Shown here piece after piece: positions 14,062-21,464 of a DNA stretch of 28,089 bases (positions are counted from its first letter, which is position 1; each line of letters begins with the position of its first letter). The stretch is taken from contig CAAGLB010000026.1 of NCBI GenBank assembly GCA_900770635.1, positions 1-28,089 of the forward strand, in the 5' to 3' direction. Under the pieces are notes generated by a model. The model did not search any database. It worked only from the letters and a program-made list of their open reading frames with translations, and was not told the DNA's origin. A program made the position numbers and the translations under genes. The stretch comes from an uncultured Alistipes sp. (lineage in GTDB: Bacteria; Bacteroidota; Bacteroidia; Bacteroidales; Rikenellaceae).

Positions 14062-14084
14062 AGAGTGTAAAAACATTACACTCT
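14062..14084. promoter_or_regulatory. Perfect 9-bp inverted repeat in the divergent late control region
   Basis: AGAGTGTAA, five bases AAACA, TTACACTCT. It lies 2 bases above the -33 element of the minus-strand promoter and is followed on the plus strand by ATTTTATTT. It could be an activator or repressor operator for the two divergent late operons, or a terminator insulating them. Confidence 0.6.
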
Positions 14085-14111
14085 ATTTTATTTATGCGTG
14101 TATAACGCCGA

Positions 14112-14128
14112 TTTTTGCAGTGCAAAAA
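14112..14128. promoter_or_regulatory. Perfect 8-bp inverted repeat overlapping a plus-strand -7-like box
   Basis: TTTTTGCA G TGCAAAAA is a 17-bp palindrome around a single G. Its left arm overlaps GATTTTTG (14110-14117), the best -7-like element for the terminase operon; a good -33 box is missing. That is what an activator-dependent late promoter with an overlapping operator would look like (inference). The terminase gene starts 33 bases further on. Confidence 0.55.
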
Positions 14129-14160
14129 CCCCCGAAAGGGACTAACACGACGACTTATGA

Positions 14161-14631
14161 ATGGCAAAGACATCAACAGACCGTAAAGAGTTCGCCGAGG
14201 CTCTTTATATGCAGAACACCGCACAGAATGTTATCGCTGAAAAGGTGGGCGTATCGGCAAATACAATCAGCAAATGGGTAAAGGAGGGTTGTTGGGCAGA
14301 AAAGAGAGCCGCCCAGGTACTCACCCGCAAGGAGGTAGTGAACAATGTTTTGCGTTCCATTAACCACCTTGCCGAGAAACTCGGAGAGGTTGAAGACCTA
14401 TCCAAGGTAAGCGGCATAGCCGACCAACTCGCAAAACTATCCTCGACAGTACAGAAGCTCGACAAAGATGTATCGGTTATAGATTTCATCGACTGCTTTA
14501 TGGCATTTGGTCGTTGGCTTGACTACCAGGCAGAAACCGACCCCGACATCACAGCGGAGTTCCGCAAAAAGGTAAACGAGTACCAGAACAAGTACATCAA
14601 CGAGTTGTTTAGCAGCAAATTCAAATTATGA
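14161..14631 (+). CDS. Terminase small subunit (HTH, Mu gp27 role)
   Basis: 156 residues. The N-terminus (EFAEALYMQNTAQNVIAEKV, then GVSANTISKWVKEGCWAEKR) is a clear helix-turn-helix of the kind found in small terminase subunits, here 'NVIAEKVGVSANTISKWVKEG'-like. A helical oligomerisation region follows (NNVLRSINHLAEKLGEVEDL; LAKLSSTVQKLDKDVSVIDF). It overlaps the large subunit by four bases (ATGA), which argues for coupled expression. It would recognise the DNA where headful packaging begins, which in Mu is near the phage end. Confidence 0.82.
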   Translation: MAKTSTDRKEFAEALYMQNTAQNVIAEKVGVSANTISKWVKEGCWAEKRAAQVLTRKEVVNNVLRSINHLAEKLGEVEDLSKVSGIADQLAKLSSTVQKLDKDVSVIDFIDCFMAFGRWLDYQAETDPDITAEFRKKVNEYQNKYINELFSSKFKL

Positions 14632-16163
14632 CACAGTTATCCGCAAAAGAGGCTCTAAAACGATGGAAGCAGCACTGTGAAAAGGTACAGTCGCACACCA
14701 CGGTAAAAGCCCACGAAACGGAGGGAGAACGCAAAGCTCGTATCAAGCGATTGCTTGCCAATTACTCCGATTTCGTGGATTACTATTTCCCGCACTATAC
14801 GGACGATCCGCAGACGGGAAAGCATACACCGTGTGCGCCGTTCCACATCAAAGCTGCGAACACCATCCGCAAGAACCGAACAATTCAATATGCGGCACAG
14901 TGGGCACGAGGACACGCCAAGTCCACGCACTTTGACATCTTTATCCCGATGTGGCTCAAAGCCAACGGCGACCTCAATGTTATGGTGCTTGTCGGCAAGA
15001 GTGCAGAGAACGCCAACACTCTACTCGGAGATATCCAGGCAGAGCTGGAGTTCAACCAACGCTATATTGCCGACTTTGGTTTGCAAAAGTGCGATGGCTC
15101 CTGGCAGACAGGCGAGTTCGTAACCGCTGACGGCACGGCATTCTTTGCTCGTGGTCGTGGTCAATCGCCTCGTGGACTTCGTCACGGACGAAACCGCCCC
15201 GACTACATCGTTATCGACGACTTGGACGATGACGAGCTCGTAAATAACCCCGACCGAGTGAAACGCCTAACCAAGTGGGTAAAGGAGGCTCTTTTTGGAG
15301 CTCTTGACGGTGGTAGAGGTCGCTTCATTATGGTTGGCAACCTTATCGGCAAATGCTCGGTAATGGCTAATTTTATCGAGAGCAAGGGCGTGGTCGTGTC
15401 AAAGGTAAATGCCATCGACAAGAACGGCAAACCATCGTGGGCTACCAAGTGGGACATCGAGGAACTCAATGCGATGGCGGGCTTTATGGGTTACACATCG
15501 TTCCAACGAGAAATGATGAACAACCCAATCACCGAGGGTGCTGTGTTCCGCCACGACTGGATCAAGTGGAAGAAGATGCTACCTCTTACCGAGTACGATA
15601 GTATCGTAGCGTACTGCGACCCCTCGTTCAAGGGCTCAACAAAGAACGACTACAAAGCTATCAAGGTATGGGGCAAGAAAGGCACGGAACTGCACCATCT
15701 CGCCGCCTTTGTTCGCCAATGTTCCGTAGCAGAAATGGTGCGGTGGTTCTATGACCTGTACGAGCATATTTCCGCTGCCAATGCCGTAGCCGATTACTTT
15801 ATTGAGGCGAATTTCTTACAGGACATCATCCTCGATGAGTTCACACGAGAGGGCAACCTCCGAGGCTATCAGATGCCTATCCGTGCCGATCGCCGCAAGA
15901 AGCCCGACAAGTTCCAGCGTATCGAGGCAATCTCGCCATTGTGGGAGCGAGGCTTCGTGTACTACAACATTGACCTACGCACTGACCCCGATATGAATGC
16001 GGGCTTGGAGCAGACACTCGCCTTTGAGAAAGGTATGAGCGGACACGACGATGCTCCCGATGCTGACGAGGGTGCGATATACATTTTACAACAGCGTACA
16101 CGCAAAGAGGCGTTCCCGTTCTCTTTCGGCAGACGCACAACAACATCTAAACACCAATGGTAA
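14628..16163 (+). CDS. Terminase large subunit (Mu gp28-like)
   Basis: 511 residues. The ATPase half has a Walker A-like segment AAQWARGHAKSTHFDIF (residues 89-105) and Walker B YIVIDDLDDDE (193-203). The SFQREMMNNPITEGAVFRHD region links to an RNase H-like nuclease half with YCDPSFKGSTKNDYKAI, where D331 is the first candidate acidic residue, and a late acidic cluster near DAPDADEGAIYIL. It pumps phage DNA into the head and cuts at headful. It shares 7 bases with the next small gene. Confidence 0.93.
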   Translation: MTQLSAKEALKRWKQHCEKVQSHTTVKAHETEGERKARIKRLLANYSDFVDYYFPHYTDDPQTGKHTPCAPFHIKAANTIRKNRTIQYAAQWARGHAKSTHFDIFIPMWLKANGDLNVMVLVGKSAENANTLLGDIQAELEFNQRYIADFGLQKCDGSWQTGEFVTADGTAFFARGRGQSPRGLRHGRNRPDYIVIDDLDDDELVNNPDRVKRLTKWVKEALFGALDGGRGRFIMVGNLIGKCSVMANFIESKGVVVSKVNAIDKNGKPSWATKWDIEELNAMAGFMGYTSFQREMMNNPITEGAVFRHDWIKWKKMLPLTEYDSIVAYCDPSFKGSTKNDYKAIKVWGKKGTELHHLAAFVRQCSVAEMVRWFYDLYEHISAANAVADYFIEANFLQDIILDEFTREGNLRGYQMPIRADRRKKPDKFQRIEAISPLWERGFVYYNIDLRTDPDMNAGLEQTLAFEKGMSGHDDAPDADEGAIYILQQRTRKEAFPFSFGRRTTTSKHQW

Positions 16164-16387
16164 AGTTCATCAAAAAGGTAATTTTCTCGTACCGCCTCGG
16201 ACGAGAGATCAAAAAGGCAGACCGCAGAAAGGCTGCCACAGGCAAAAAGCAGTTCGTTATCAATGTTTGCGGCAAACCTATGTGCGTAAGCAAGGAGCAT
16301 ATTCAGAAGCTCGTAGCACAGGGCTACTACAAGAAGGGCGTAACAGTAGCCGACATTGCAGCAAAAGCACTCTATAAAGCACGATAG
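16157..16387 (+). CDS. Small basic hypothetical protein
   Basis: 76 residues with many Lys and Arg (FIKKVIFSYRLGREIKKADR, RKAATGKKQFVINVCGKPMC, then VSKEHIQKLVAQGYYKKGVT). Its C-terminal part has a helix-strand pattern and ends ADIAAKALYKAR. No family is recognised. It starts inside the terminase stop region and ends four bases before the next gene, so it is a genuine operon member. Packaging or head-completion help is a guess from position. Confidence 0.7.
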   Translation: MVKFIKKVIFSYRLGREIKKADRRKAATGKKQFVINVCGKPMCVSKEHIQKLVAQGYYKKGVTVADIAAKALYKAR

Positions 16388-16391
16388 CCGA

Positions 16392-16814
16392 ATGTTTCTT
16401 ACTACTGACGATTACCGTGTTGTATGTAGCGTTGCAGACCTGGACATCATCACGCAGAGCGACGAGGATATACGCCATAGAGCCGAGCGTGTTGCGATGG
16501 ACGAGGTGGCGGGATATGTACGCTCACGCTACGACATTGACCAGGCGTATGCAGCCGAGGGCGACGAGCGTAGTGCTATGCTCGTTCAGATCACCGTGAG
16601 CATCGCCCTGTACTACCTATCCAAGTGGCTGCCGCAGTATATGGGTAGCGATGTGCGACTCGAACTATACGACAACGCCATCGCCCGACTCAAAGATATA
16701 CAAAAGGGTGCGTTCTCGCCCGACCTCCCCAAGTATGCCGCCGATGACGAGGAGGCTGCAGGTGCACAGCCTATGATTTACGGCTCAATGACCAAGAGTT
16801 CATACGATTATTAA
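16392..16814 (+). CDS. DUF1320-like neck protein (Mu gp36 role)
   Basis: 140 residues from the ATG at 16392; an earlier Met in frame would lie inside the previous gene. MFLTTDDYRVVCSVADLDII, ERVAMDEVAGYVRSRYDIDQ and the later LVQITVSIALYYLSKWLPQY / LYDNAIARLKDIQKGAFSPD pattern match the DUF1320 (Mu gp36) family, helical proteins of the head-tail connector. The position just ahead of the portal is unusual compared with Mu, where gp36 follows the capsid. Its stop lies within the 11-bp-phased array ahead of the portal gene. Confidence 0.75.
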   Translation: MFLTTDDYRVVCSVADLDIITQSDEDIRHRAERVAMDEVAGYVRSRYDIDQAYAAEGDERSAMLVQITVSIALYYLSKWLPQYMGSDVRLELYDNAIARLKDIQKGAFSPDLPKYAADDEEAAGAQPMIYGSMTKSSYDY

Positions 16815-16838
16815 ACAGCGTTCAAACAGCGATTAAAT
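16811..16838 (+). repeat. 11-bp phased repeat at portal gene start
   Basis: AAAC, AAAC and AAAT begin at 16813, 16824 and 16835 (TTAAACAGCG, TTCAAACAGCG, ATTAAATGG), an exact 11-base spacing. The first unit holds the stop of the upstream gene and the last unit includes the start codon of the portal gene. Confidence 0.75.
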
Positions 16839-18081
16839 GGCAAAGAAAAATACCGCCGCAGAGGAGTTGATAACCATTGAGGGCTTGAAGCTCGCGGCAC
16901 AGAAGAATAACGCCAAAGGTGGCAATGCTCGCAAGCGTCAAAGCCTCATTGCGATGCTCGAACAAAAGACGCAGAGCCTAACAAAGCAAGATGTAGGCAG
17001 ATGGCGTGCAGCACACCAACAGGCGGTGAATGTAGAGAACCCTCGCCGAGGCTCCCTCTACGACATCTACGCCGATACGCTTATCGACCTGCATCTGTCG
17101 GGTTGTATCTCGCAGCGTATGGGTAAAACACTACTCAAATCGTTCATCATCAAAGATGCCAACGACAAGGAGAACGAGGAGGCAAAAAAGATATTCGAGA
17201 GCCAATGGTTCTACGATTTTATGCTTCACGCCCTCGATAGTCGATATTGGGGACACTCGCTCATTCAGTTAGGCGACATCATCACCGACACGAACGGAGT
17301 GATGCGTTTCTCGGAGGTGGAACTCGTGCCACGCAAGAATGTTGTGCCCGAATTTGGTGTACTCCTCCGTGAGTGGGGCGATGATCCAAAGAACGGTATC
17401 GACTACCGCACAGGGCGACTCTCGGAGTGGTGTGTCGAGGTAGGCGATAAGCACGACCTCGGTCTGCTTCTCAAATGTGCTCCGCACGCCCTCTCCAAGA
17501 AGAATATGATTGCTTATTGGGATGTGTTCGGCGAAATCTTCGGTATGCCTCTGCGTATCGGTAAGACCACATCGCAGAACCCATCAGACCGCCGACAGAT
17601 CGAGGCGATGCTTGCCGATATGGGTGCAGCTGCCTGGGGTTTGTTCCCTGATGGCACGGACATCGAGATTAAGGAGAGTACACGAGGCGATGCCTACAAT
17701 GTGTACCTGCAGCGTGTAAACCTCGCTAACTCGGAAATCTCAAAGGGTGTGCTCAACCAAACAATGACCATTGACAGCGGTAGCTCGTTGTCGCAGTCGC
17801 AGACGCACCTTGAGGTGTTCGAGAATGTATGTGCCGCCGACCACAAGCTCATTCAGTACATCGTGAACGACCGTCTTATTCCAAAGATGGTAAAACACGG
17901 CTTCCCTTTGGAGGGCTGCACTTTCGAGTGGGACAACGCAGCGACATACACACCAGAGCAGCAGCGTGAGCTCGAACGAGTATTGTTGCAGTACTACGAT
18001 ATCGACCCCGAGTATTTCAAGAACAAGTACAAGATTGACATTCTTGGCAAGCGTGAAGATACGAGCGGTTTTTTCGAGTAG
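16837..18081 (+). CDS. Portal protein (DUF935, Mu gp29-like)
   Basis: 414 residues. RWRAAHQQAVNVENPRRGSL, YDIYADTLIDLHLSGCISQR, then HALDSRYWGHSLIQLGD and FSEVELVPRKNVVPEFG are typical of DUF935 portals. So are KKNMIAYWDVFGEIFGMPLR, IGKTTSQNPSDRRQIEAMLA, and SSLSQSQTHLEVFENVCAAD in the C-terminal half. It forms the dodecameric vertex for DNA passage. The gene ends GGT TTT TTC GAG TAG, with an in-register slippery heptamer, and the -1 frame stays open into the MuF gene, so a longer fusion product is possible. Confidence 0.88.
   Translation: MAKKNTAAEELITIEGLKLAAQKNNAKGGNARKRQSLIAMLEQKTQSLTKQDVGRWRAAHQQAVNVENPRRGSLYDIYADTLIDLHLSGCISQRMGKTLLKSFIIKDANDKENEEAKKIFESQWFYDFMLHALDSRYWGHSLIQLGDIITDTNGVMRFSEVELVPRKNVVPEFGVLLREWGDDPKNGIDYRTGRLSEWCVEVGDKHDLGLLLKCAPHALSKKNMIAYWDVFGEIFGMPLRIGKTTSQNPSDRRQIEAMLADMGAAAWGLFPDGTDIEIKESTRGDAYNVYLQRVNLANSEISKGVLNQTMTIDSGSSLSQSQTHLEVFENVCAADHKLIQYIVNDRLIPKMVKHGFPLEGCTFEWDNAATYTPEQQRELERVLLQYYDIDPEYFKNKYKIDILGKREDTSGFFE
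18069..18075 (+). promoter_or_regulatory. Candidate -1 frameshift site T_TTT_TTC joining portal and MuF frames
   Basis: T_TTT_TTC is in register with the portal frame six bases before its stop. After a -1 slip, translation continues CGA GTA GGG GGC GAT with no stop through a Gly/Lys/Asp-rich linker (GGDKDGKGKDGKAPQEPK) into NYYRLMNRAVAEL of the MuF protein. Either a low-level portal-MuF fusion is made, or the T6 run hides a sequencing or mutational slip. Confidence 0.5.
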
Positions 18082-18170
18082 GGGGCGATAAGGACGGCAA
18101 GGGCAAAGACGGTAAAGCCCCCCAAGAACCCAAGACTAAAAAGGAGGAGCATCGCAACTACTACCGCCTG

Positions 18171-19781
18171 ATGAACCGAGCGGTGGCAGAACTCTATGCA
18201 CCCGACATCATTACCCTTGCCACCAAGCCCGACACGCCACGCATACCGTTTAAGCACGAGGTGTTCGAGGAGGCGGTCGAGTGGCTGCACAAGGAGGGAC
18301 GCTACACTGCAGATATGCTCGCAGATCCGCACGCCCATCGTCTTGTCGAGGAGACATACAACGCCCTCAATGGTGCGATAGGCTCCTCGATTACGCAGGA
18401 GATGCCCGAGGAGATGACCTATGCGCTGCGTAACAACGCATTTATCTTTTCGGGCTTCAAGACACACCGCACACTCTCGGAGGTCGGGCTGGAACTTACA
18501 GACGATGAGGGCAACCTCAAACCATACGCAAAGGTCTTGGAGGATGTGCGCCGCATTGACGACAAGTATAATGGAGCATACCTCTATGCCGAGTACAACC
18601 ACGCCGTGCACACTACGCAAATGGCGGTCAAGTGGCAGGACTTTGTGCGCGATGGAGACGAGTACAACCTGCAATACCGTACTGCTGGCGATGAGCGTGT
18701 GCGTGAGGCTCACCTCGCCCTCGATGGCGTAACACTACCGCCAAGCGATAAGTTTTGGGACAGGTACCTGCCACCCAACGGCTGGAACTGCCGCTGTACC
18801 GTTGTGCAGGTGCTGCGTGAGGATTTCCCTCTCTCGGATAGCGAGGAGGCAATAAAGCGTGGCGATGAGAGCACACAGAGCATCAAGCAACAGATGTTCC
18901 GCTTCAATCCTGGCAAGACGCTCGAACTATTCCCGCCAAAGCACCCATATTACAAGGTTACGAAGGAGGTAAAGCAGGTTGTTGAGCAGGTGTCCGCAGA
19001 GGAGATAAAGCAACGCCGCATTGCCGAGTTGCGCCAAGCCTTGCCCGACAACCTTACTGAAACCGAGAAAGATGCAATCGCTGCAAATAATTATGAATTG
19101 GAAAAGGCTATGGGTATTGTTATTGGCAAGCGTATGAGTGTAGATGAGGCTGATAAACAGAGTGCAAACCCCGCTTATGTGCCAAGACTCATTATCGACC
19201 CAGCAGGTATGTATAGAGACCAACACTACCGTTATAGCATAAACCCTGCGTACAACGAAAAACGCGATATGCCAAACGCAATAAACTGTCAGACCTGTGC
19301 GCCTGCCTATGCATTGAGACTGATGGGCTTTAAGGTTACAGCCAAACCTAACACAAAGGGGTCAAAGCTCGAATATCTCAGCAGGGGAATGAACGCTTGG
19401 GAAGTTTGGCGCAATCCCGATGGAACGCCAGCGCGACATACAAGCCTTAACAGTTGGCTCGACAGCAAAGGTTACAAGAAGCCGACCCCAAAGCGTTATT
19501 TAGAGTTCTTCGAAGAGGTATGCAAAGATGAGGGTGTGTATGAATTATCCATTGCGTGGAAAAGAGGCGGCGGACACGCAACTATTCTGCAAAGGTTCGC
19601 AGATGGAACGCTTCGATATATTGAACCGCAAGCAGACAACTCTGCGGGGTCAGGGTTTGAATGGAAAGATGTTGAGTATTTAGCAAACGCAGGAGCGACA
19701 AAAAACCACGAATGCCGAGGAATTATGAGAGTAGATAATAAACTATTCAACATCGCTCACATCGACATCTTCGACAAGTAG
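18171..19781 (+). CDS. MuF-type minor head protein fused to a papain-fold (Tox-PL-like) toxin domain
   Basis: 536 residues. Residues 1-215 are the MuF head-morphogenesis region, ending in the diagnostic QYRTAGDERVREAHLALDGV ... PPNGWNCRCTVVQV. Residues 215-340 are a helical linker. Residues 350-536 form a separate domain with INCQTCAPAYALRLMGFKVT (candidate nucleophile C373 or C376), then WKRGGGHATILQRFADGTLR (H469) and YIEPQADN (third catalytic position). This Cys-His-(E/D)PQ order fits papain-fold toxin (Tox-PL, glutamine deamidase-like) domains. MuF-linked polymorphic toxins are known from temperate phages, chiefly of Firmicutes. The C-terminal third looks richer in A/T than the flanking head genes. 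The ATG is the first in a frame open from the portal end. Confidence 0.85.
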   Translation: MNRAVAELYAPDIITLATKPDTPRIPFKHEVFEEAVEWLHKEGRYTADMLADPHAHRLVEETYNALNGAIGSSITQEMPEEMTYALRNNAFIFSGFKTHRTLSEVGLELTDDEGNLKPYAKVLEDVRRIDDKYNGAYLYAEYNHAVHTTQMAVKWQDFVRDGDEYNLQYRTAGDERVREAHLALDGVTLPPSDKFWDRYLPPNGWNCRCTVVQVLREDFPLSDSEEAIKRGDESTQSIKQQMFRFNPGKTLELFPPKHPYYKVTKEVKQVVEQVSAEEIKQRRIAELRQALPDNLTETEKDAIAANNYELEKAMGIVIGKRMSVDEADKQSANPAYVPRLIIDPAGMYRDQHYRYSINPAYNEKRDMPNAINCQTCAPAYALRLMGFKVTAKPNTKGSKLEYLSRGMNAWEVWRNPDGTPARHTSLNSWLDSKGYKKPTPKRYLEFFEEVCKDEGVYELSIAWKRGGGHATILQRFADGTLRYIEPQADNSAGSGFEWKDVEYLANAGATKNHECRGIMRVDNKLFNIAHIDIFDK

Positions 19782-19991
19782 TTCGATAATGTACAATGCG
19801 GGAGTATCAGTTACAACATCAACCTTATCGTCTTTCAATAGATAGACAATGGGATAACCTGTACTACAATCGTCAGGGAAAACATACATATAAGCATCTG
19901 CCCCCTCGTATTTTCCGAGGAAGTCAAACTTGTCGCCATACATTTGGATAAGCTCCTTGGCTGCTTTTTTGACTATTGCAGGAATGCTCAT
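19743..19991 (-). CDS. Putative immunity protein for the MuF-linked toxin
   Basis: 82 residues from the ATG at 19989-19991; a frame-extending upstream Met lies beyond the promoter. The protein is small and acidic (IPAIVKKAAKELIQMYGDKF, DFLGKYEGADAYMYVFPDD, then IVYLLKDDKVDVVTD and ALYIIELLVEDVDVSDVE), the usual look of immunity proteins. It runs against the late operon, its last 39 bases overlap the end of the toxin domain, and it has a consensus promoter of its own, so it should be on in the lysogen when the late genes are off. No family is recognised with certainty. A small regulator is the alternative. Confidence 0.7.
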   Translation of the reverse strand: MSIPAIVKKAAKELIQMYGDKFDFLGKYEGADAYMYVFPDDCSTGYPIVYLLKDDKVDVVTDTPALYIIELLVEDVDVSDVE

Positions 19992-20006
19992 TGTGTATAT
20001 TTTTCG

Positions 20007-20038
20007 CAAATATAGTGATTTTTTGATAAAAACACAAA
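20007..20038 (-). promoter_or_regulatory. Consensus promoter of the putative immunity gene
   Basis: On the minus strand TTTG (20035-20038), a 20-base spacer and TATATTTG (20007-20014) fit the Bacteroidetes promoter exactly. The ATG follows 15 bases later, giving a short leader of roughly ten bases. The -33 box is two bases from the start codon of the plus-strand gpG-like gene. Confidence 0.82.
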
Positions 20039-20040
20039 CA

Positions 20041-20508
20041 ATGGCAAACATTTACGACAAAATCCTCCGTGATGCTCGTGTGAAACTGACCTCTATGTTT
20101 GATAATAACTTTCGAGAGCAGGGTTTCTTTGGCGACAAATGGGTGGCAACCAAAGTGTCGAAGACCAACAAGGCGGGCAAAAAAGGTTCGATATTGATTG
20201 TTACGGGAGCACTACGCCGCTCGATACGCTCACACATTCGGGACAACTCGGTCGTGTTCACCTCGCACCTGCCGTATGCCTCCGTGCATAACGAGGGCGG
20301 AAAGGGCAAGGTAACAGTGCCACGACACACCCGAAAATCGAGCAAGGGCAAGAGCCACACCGTGCGAAGCCATCAGCGAACGCAGAACATACCACAGCGT
20401 CAGTTTATCGGCGACCACGACAAGGTGCAGCAGGCACTCGGCGACATCGTAAACAAGAACCTGCAAAAGTTTAGTGAGGATTTGGTTAAAAAGAGTATGA
20501 AACGATGA
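20041..20508 (+). CDS. gpG-like virion morphogenesis / tail completion protein
   Basis: 155 residues from ATG 20041, chosen because an A/C-rich leader (AAAACACAAACA) precedes it; the frame is open further upstream. EQGFFGDKWVATKVSKTNKA, then SILIVTGALRRSIRSHIRDN and YASVHNEGGKGKVTVPRHTR match the Mu gpG / phage tail-completion pattern (a W..lk..G..L..TG.LR.SI.....Y...hn.GG motif series). QRQFIGDHDKVQQALGDIVN resembles the family's C-terminal R.F.G... segment. It would act at the head-tail joint. It overlaps the next gene by four bases. Confidence 0.82.
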   Translation: MANIYDKILRDARVKLTSMFDNNFREQGFFGDKWVATKVSKTNKAGKKGSILIVTGALRRSIRSHIRDNSVVFTSHLPYASVHNEGGKGKVTVPRHTRKSSKGKSHTVRSHQRTQNIPQRQFIGDHDKVQQALGDIVNKNLQKFSEDLVKKSMKR

Positions 20509-21104
20509 GATTAACCCTTTATGATGCGATTTTAGCGCGTTTGGCGTGCGTTCGCACAGTCGATGGCATTCCTGCCTACATCAAGGAGCAAAATGCCAAC
20601 AGCGGGGCTGAAATGCCACCGCAAACAATTAAGGCGTTTGACCTGTGGAACGAACAGGTGGCACGCCTCAATGAGCAACGCCCATTTGAGTTGCCCGCCG
20701 TCTTCGTTGAGTTCCGCCCGATCGTGTGGGGGCAGTCGGGGCGTGGCTCGAAATATGCCGATGTGGAGGTGCGCCTCCATATACTTACGGCGACACTTGC
20801 CACAGCCAACTCCTCGTACAAAGACGCTGCACTCTACCGCCTACATCTGATACGAGCCATCGAACAGGCATTTGTCGGCTTTGCGGGCGTTACAAAGGAC
20901 GGAGTGCGAAGCTTCGGAACATTCGTGCACCTGGAGAGCGAGAGCGACCACAACCACGAGCAAGTGCGTGAGGATATAGAGATATGGCGCACTCGCTGCT
21001 TCGACCGCTCGATGATCGGACACAACCTTGTAGAAACGCCGTTCAAGGTTACGCTTAACGATGGCGATGTGTTCGTCTTTGTCTTCGATGAGCAATTTAC
21101 CTAA
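20505..21104 (+). CDS. Tail terminator / Mu gp37-like neck protein (tentative)
   Basis: 199 residues. An N-terminal helix (LTLYDAILARLACVRTVDGI), then RPFELPAVFVEFRPIVWGQS, ADVEVRLHILTATLATANSS, RLHLIRAIEQAFVGFAGVTK and VHLESESDHNHEQVREDIEI, WRTRCFD. This strand-helix order, with VEVRLHI and a late HDH..V.......R segment, is seen in tail terminators and Mu gp37-like proteins that cap the tail. It is the last gene of the plus-strand operon, and a strong terminator follows seven bases after its stop. Confidence 0.62.
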   Translation: MRLTLYDAILARLACVRTVDGIPAYIKEQNANSGAEMPPQTIKAFDLWNEQVARLNEQRPFELPAVFVEFRPIVWGQSGRGSKYADVEVRLHILTATLATANSSYKDAALYRLHLIRAIEQAFVGFAGVTKDGVRSFGTFVHLESESDHNHEQVREDIEIWRTRCFDRSMIGHNLVETPFKVTLNDGDVFVFVFDEQFT

Positions 21105-21146
21105 AATAGTAACGCCACGCAGCAGTTGCGTGGCGTTTGCTATTTA
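21105..21146. terminator. Bidirectional terminator between converging operons
   Basis: A perfect 11-bp stem AACGCCACGCA / TGCGTGGCGTT with a 5-base loop (21111-21137), lengthened by AAATAG/CTATTT pairs on the outside. It lies between the stop of the plus-strand late operon (21102-21104) and the stop of the last minus-strand early gene (21140-21142), so it serves both directions. Confidence 0.85.
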
Positions 21147-21379
21147 TCAAAGAGCTTAAGTTGTCGGGGGTCGTCTTTCGGAGGTTCTCGCAAGTCGCCA
21201 AGCGGCGTGTTGATATACGAGAGAAATGTGCGGTAACACATCGGATATATCGGATAGACAAACTTTCTCCACACCTCTTTGTAGCACCGTGAGCGGTTGC
21301 CCTCCTCGTAGTGCTCCTGTACGATGGCGCACACATTTTTAATGAGGCGCAATTTATTTATGTGGTGCTTTGAACTCAT
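21140..21379 (-). CDS. Small basic protein at end of early operon
   Basis: 79 residues from ATG 21377-21379; a longer frame to 21493 exists but would overlap the zinc-ribbon gene and pass through the hairpin region. The protein is basic and helical (KLRLIKNVCAIVQEHYEEGN, RSRCYKEVWRKFVYPIYPMC, YRTFLSYINTPLG) and ends with the polar PPKDDPRQLKLFDK. I have a sense of this conserved YKxVWRxxxxPxYxxxYRTFxxY pattern in Bacteroides Mu-like prophages, without a known function. DNA binding is possible (inference). Confidence 0.72.
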   Translation of the reverse strand: MSSKHHINKLRLIKNVCAIVQEHYEEGNRSRCYKEVWRKFVYPIYPMCYRTFLSYINTPLGDLREPPKDDPRQLKLFDK

Positions 21380-21396
21380 ATTCCGAAAACTTTTAT

Positions 21397-21464
21397 TATC
21401 TTTGCATCGGTTCCCCAACCAAATGCTCGTTTTCCGTTTTCGGAGGCGAGTTTTTTTGTACCTA
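21397..21464 (+). ncRNA. Candidate short plus-strand RNA with terminator
   Basis: TATCTTTG (21397-21404) is a perfect -7 box; a TTTG at 21369-21372 is 24 bases away, longer than the usual spacer. About 20 bases downstream lies a hairpin (CTCG and TTTCCG pairing with CGGAGG and CGAG, loop TTTT) followed by seven T (21457-21463). This would give a transcript of about 50 bases, antisense to the region between the zinc-ribbon gene and the last early gene. A back-up terminator for late read-through is the alternative. Confidence 0.45.

Noticed and set aside
17994..18713. Minus-strand frame of 239 codons opposite the portal/MuF junction
   Set aside because: Antisense to recognised head genes, with no leader or promoter. 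The product looks like a random Leu/Val-rich shadow.
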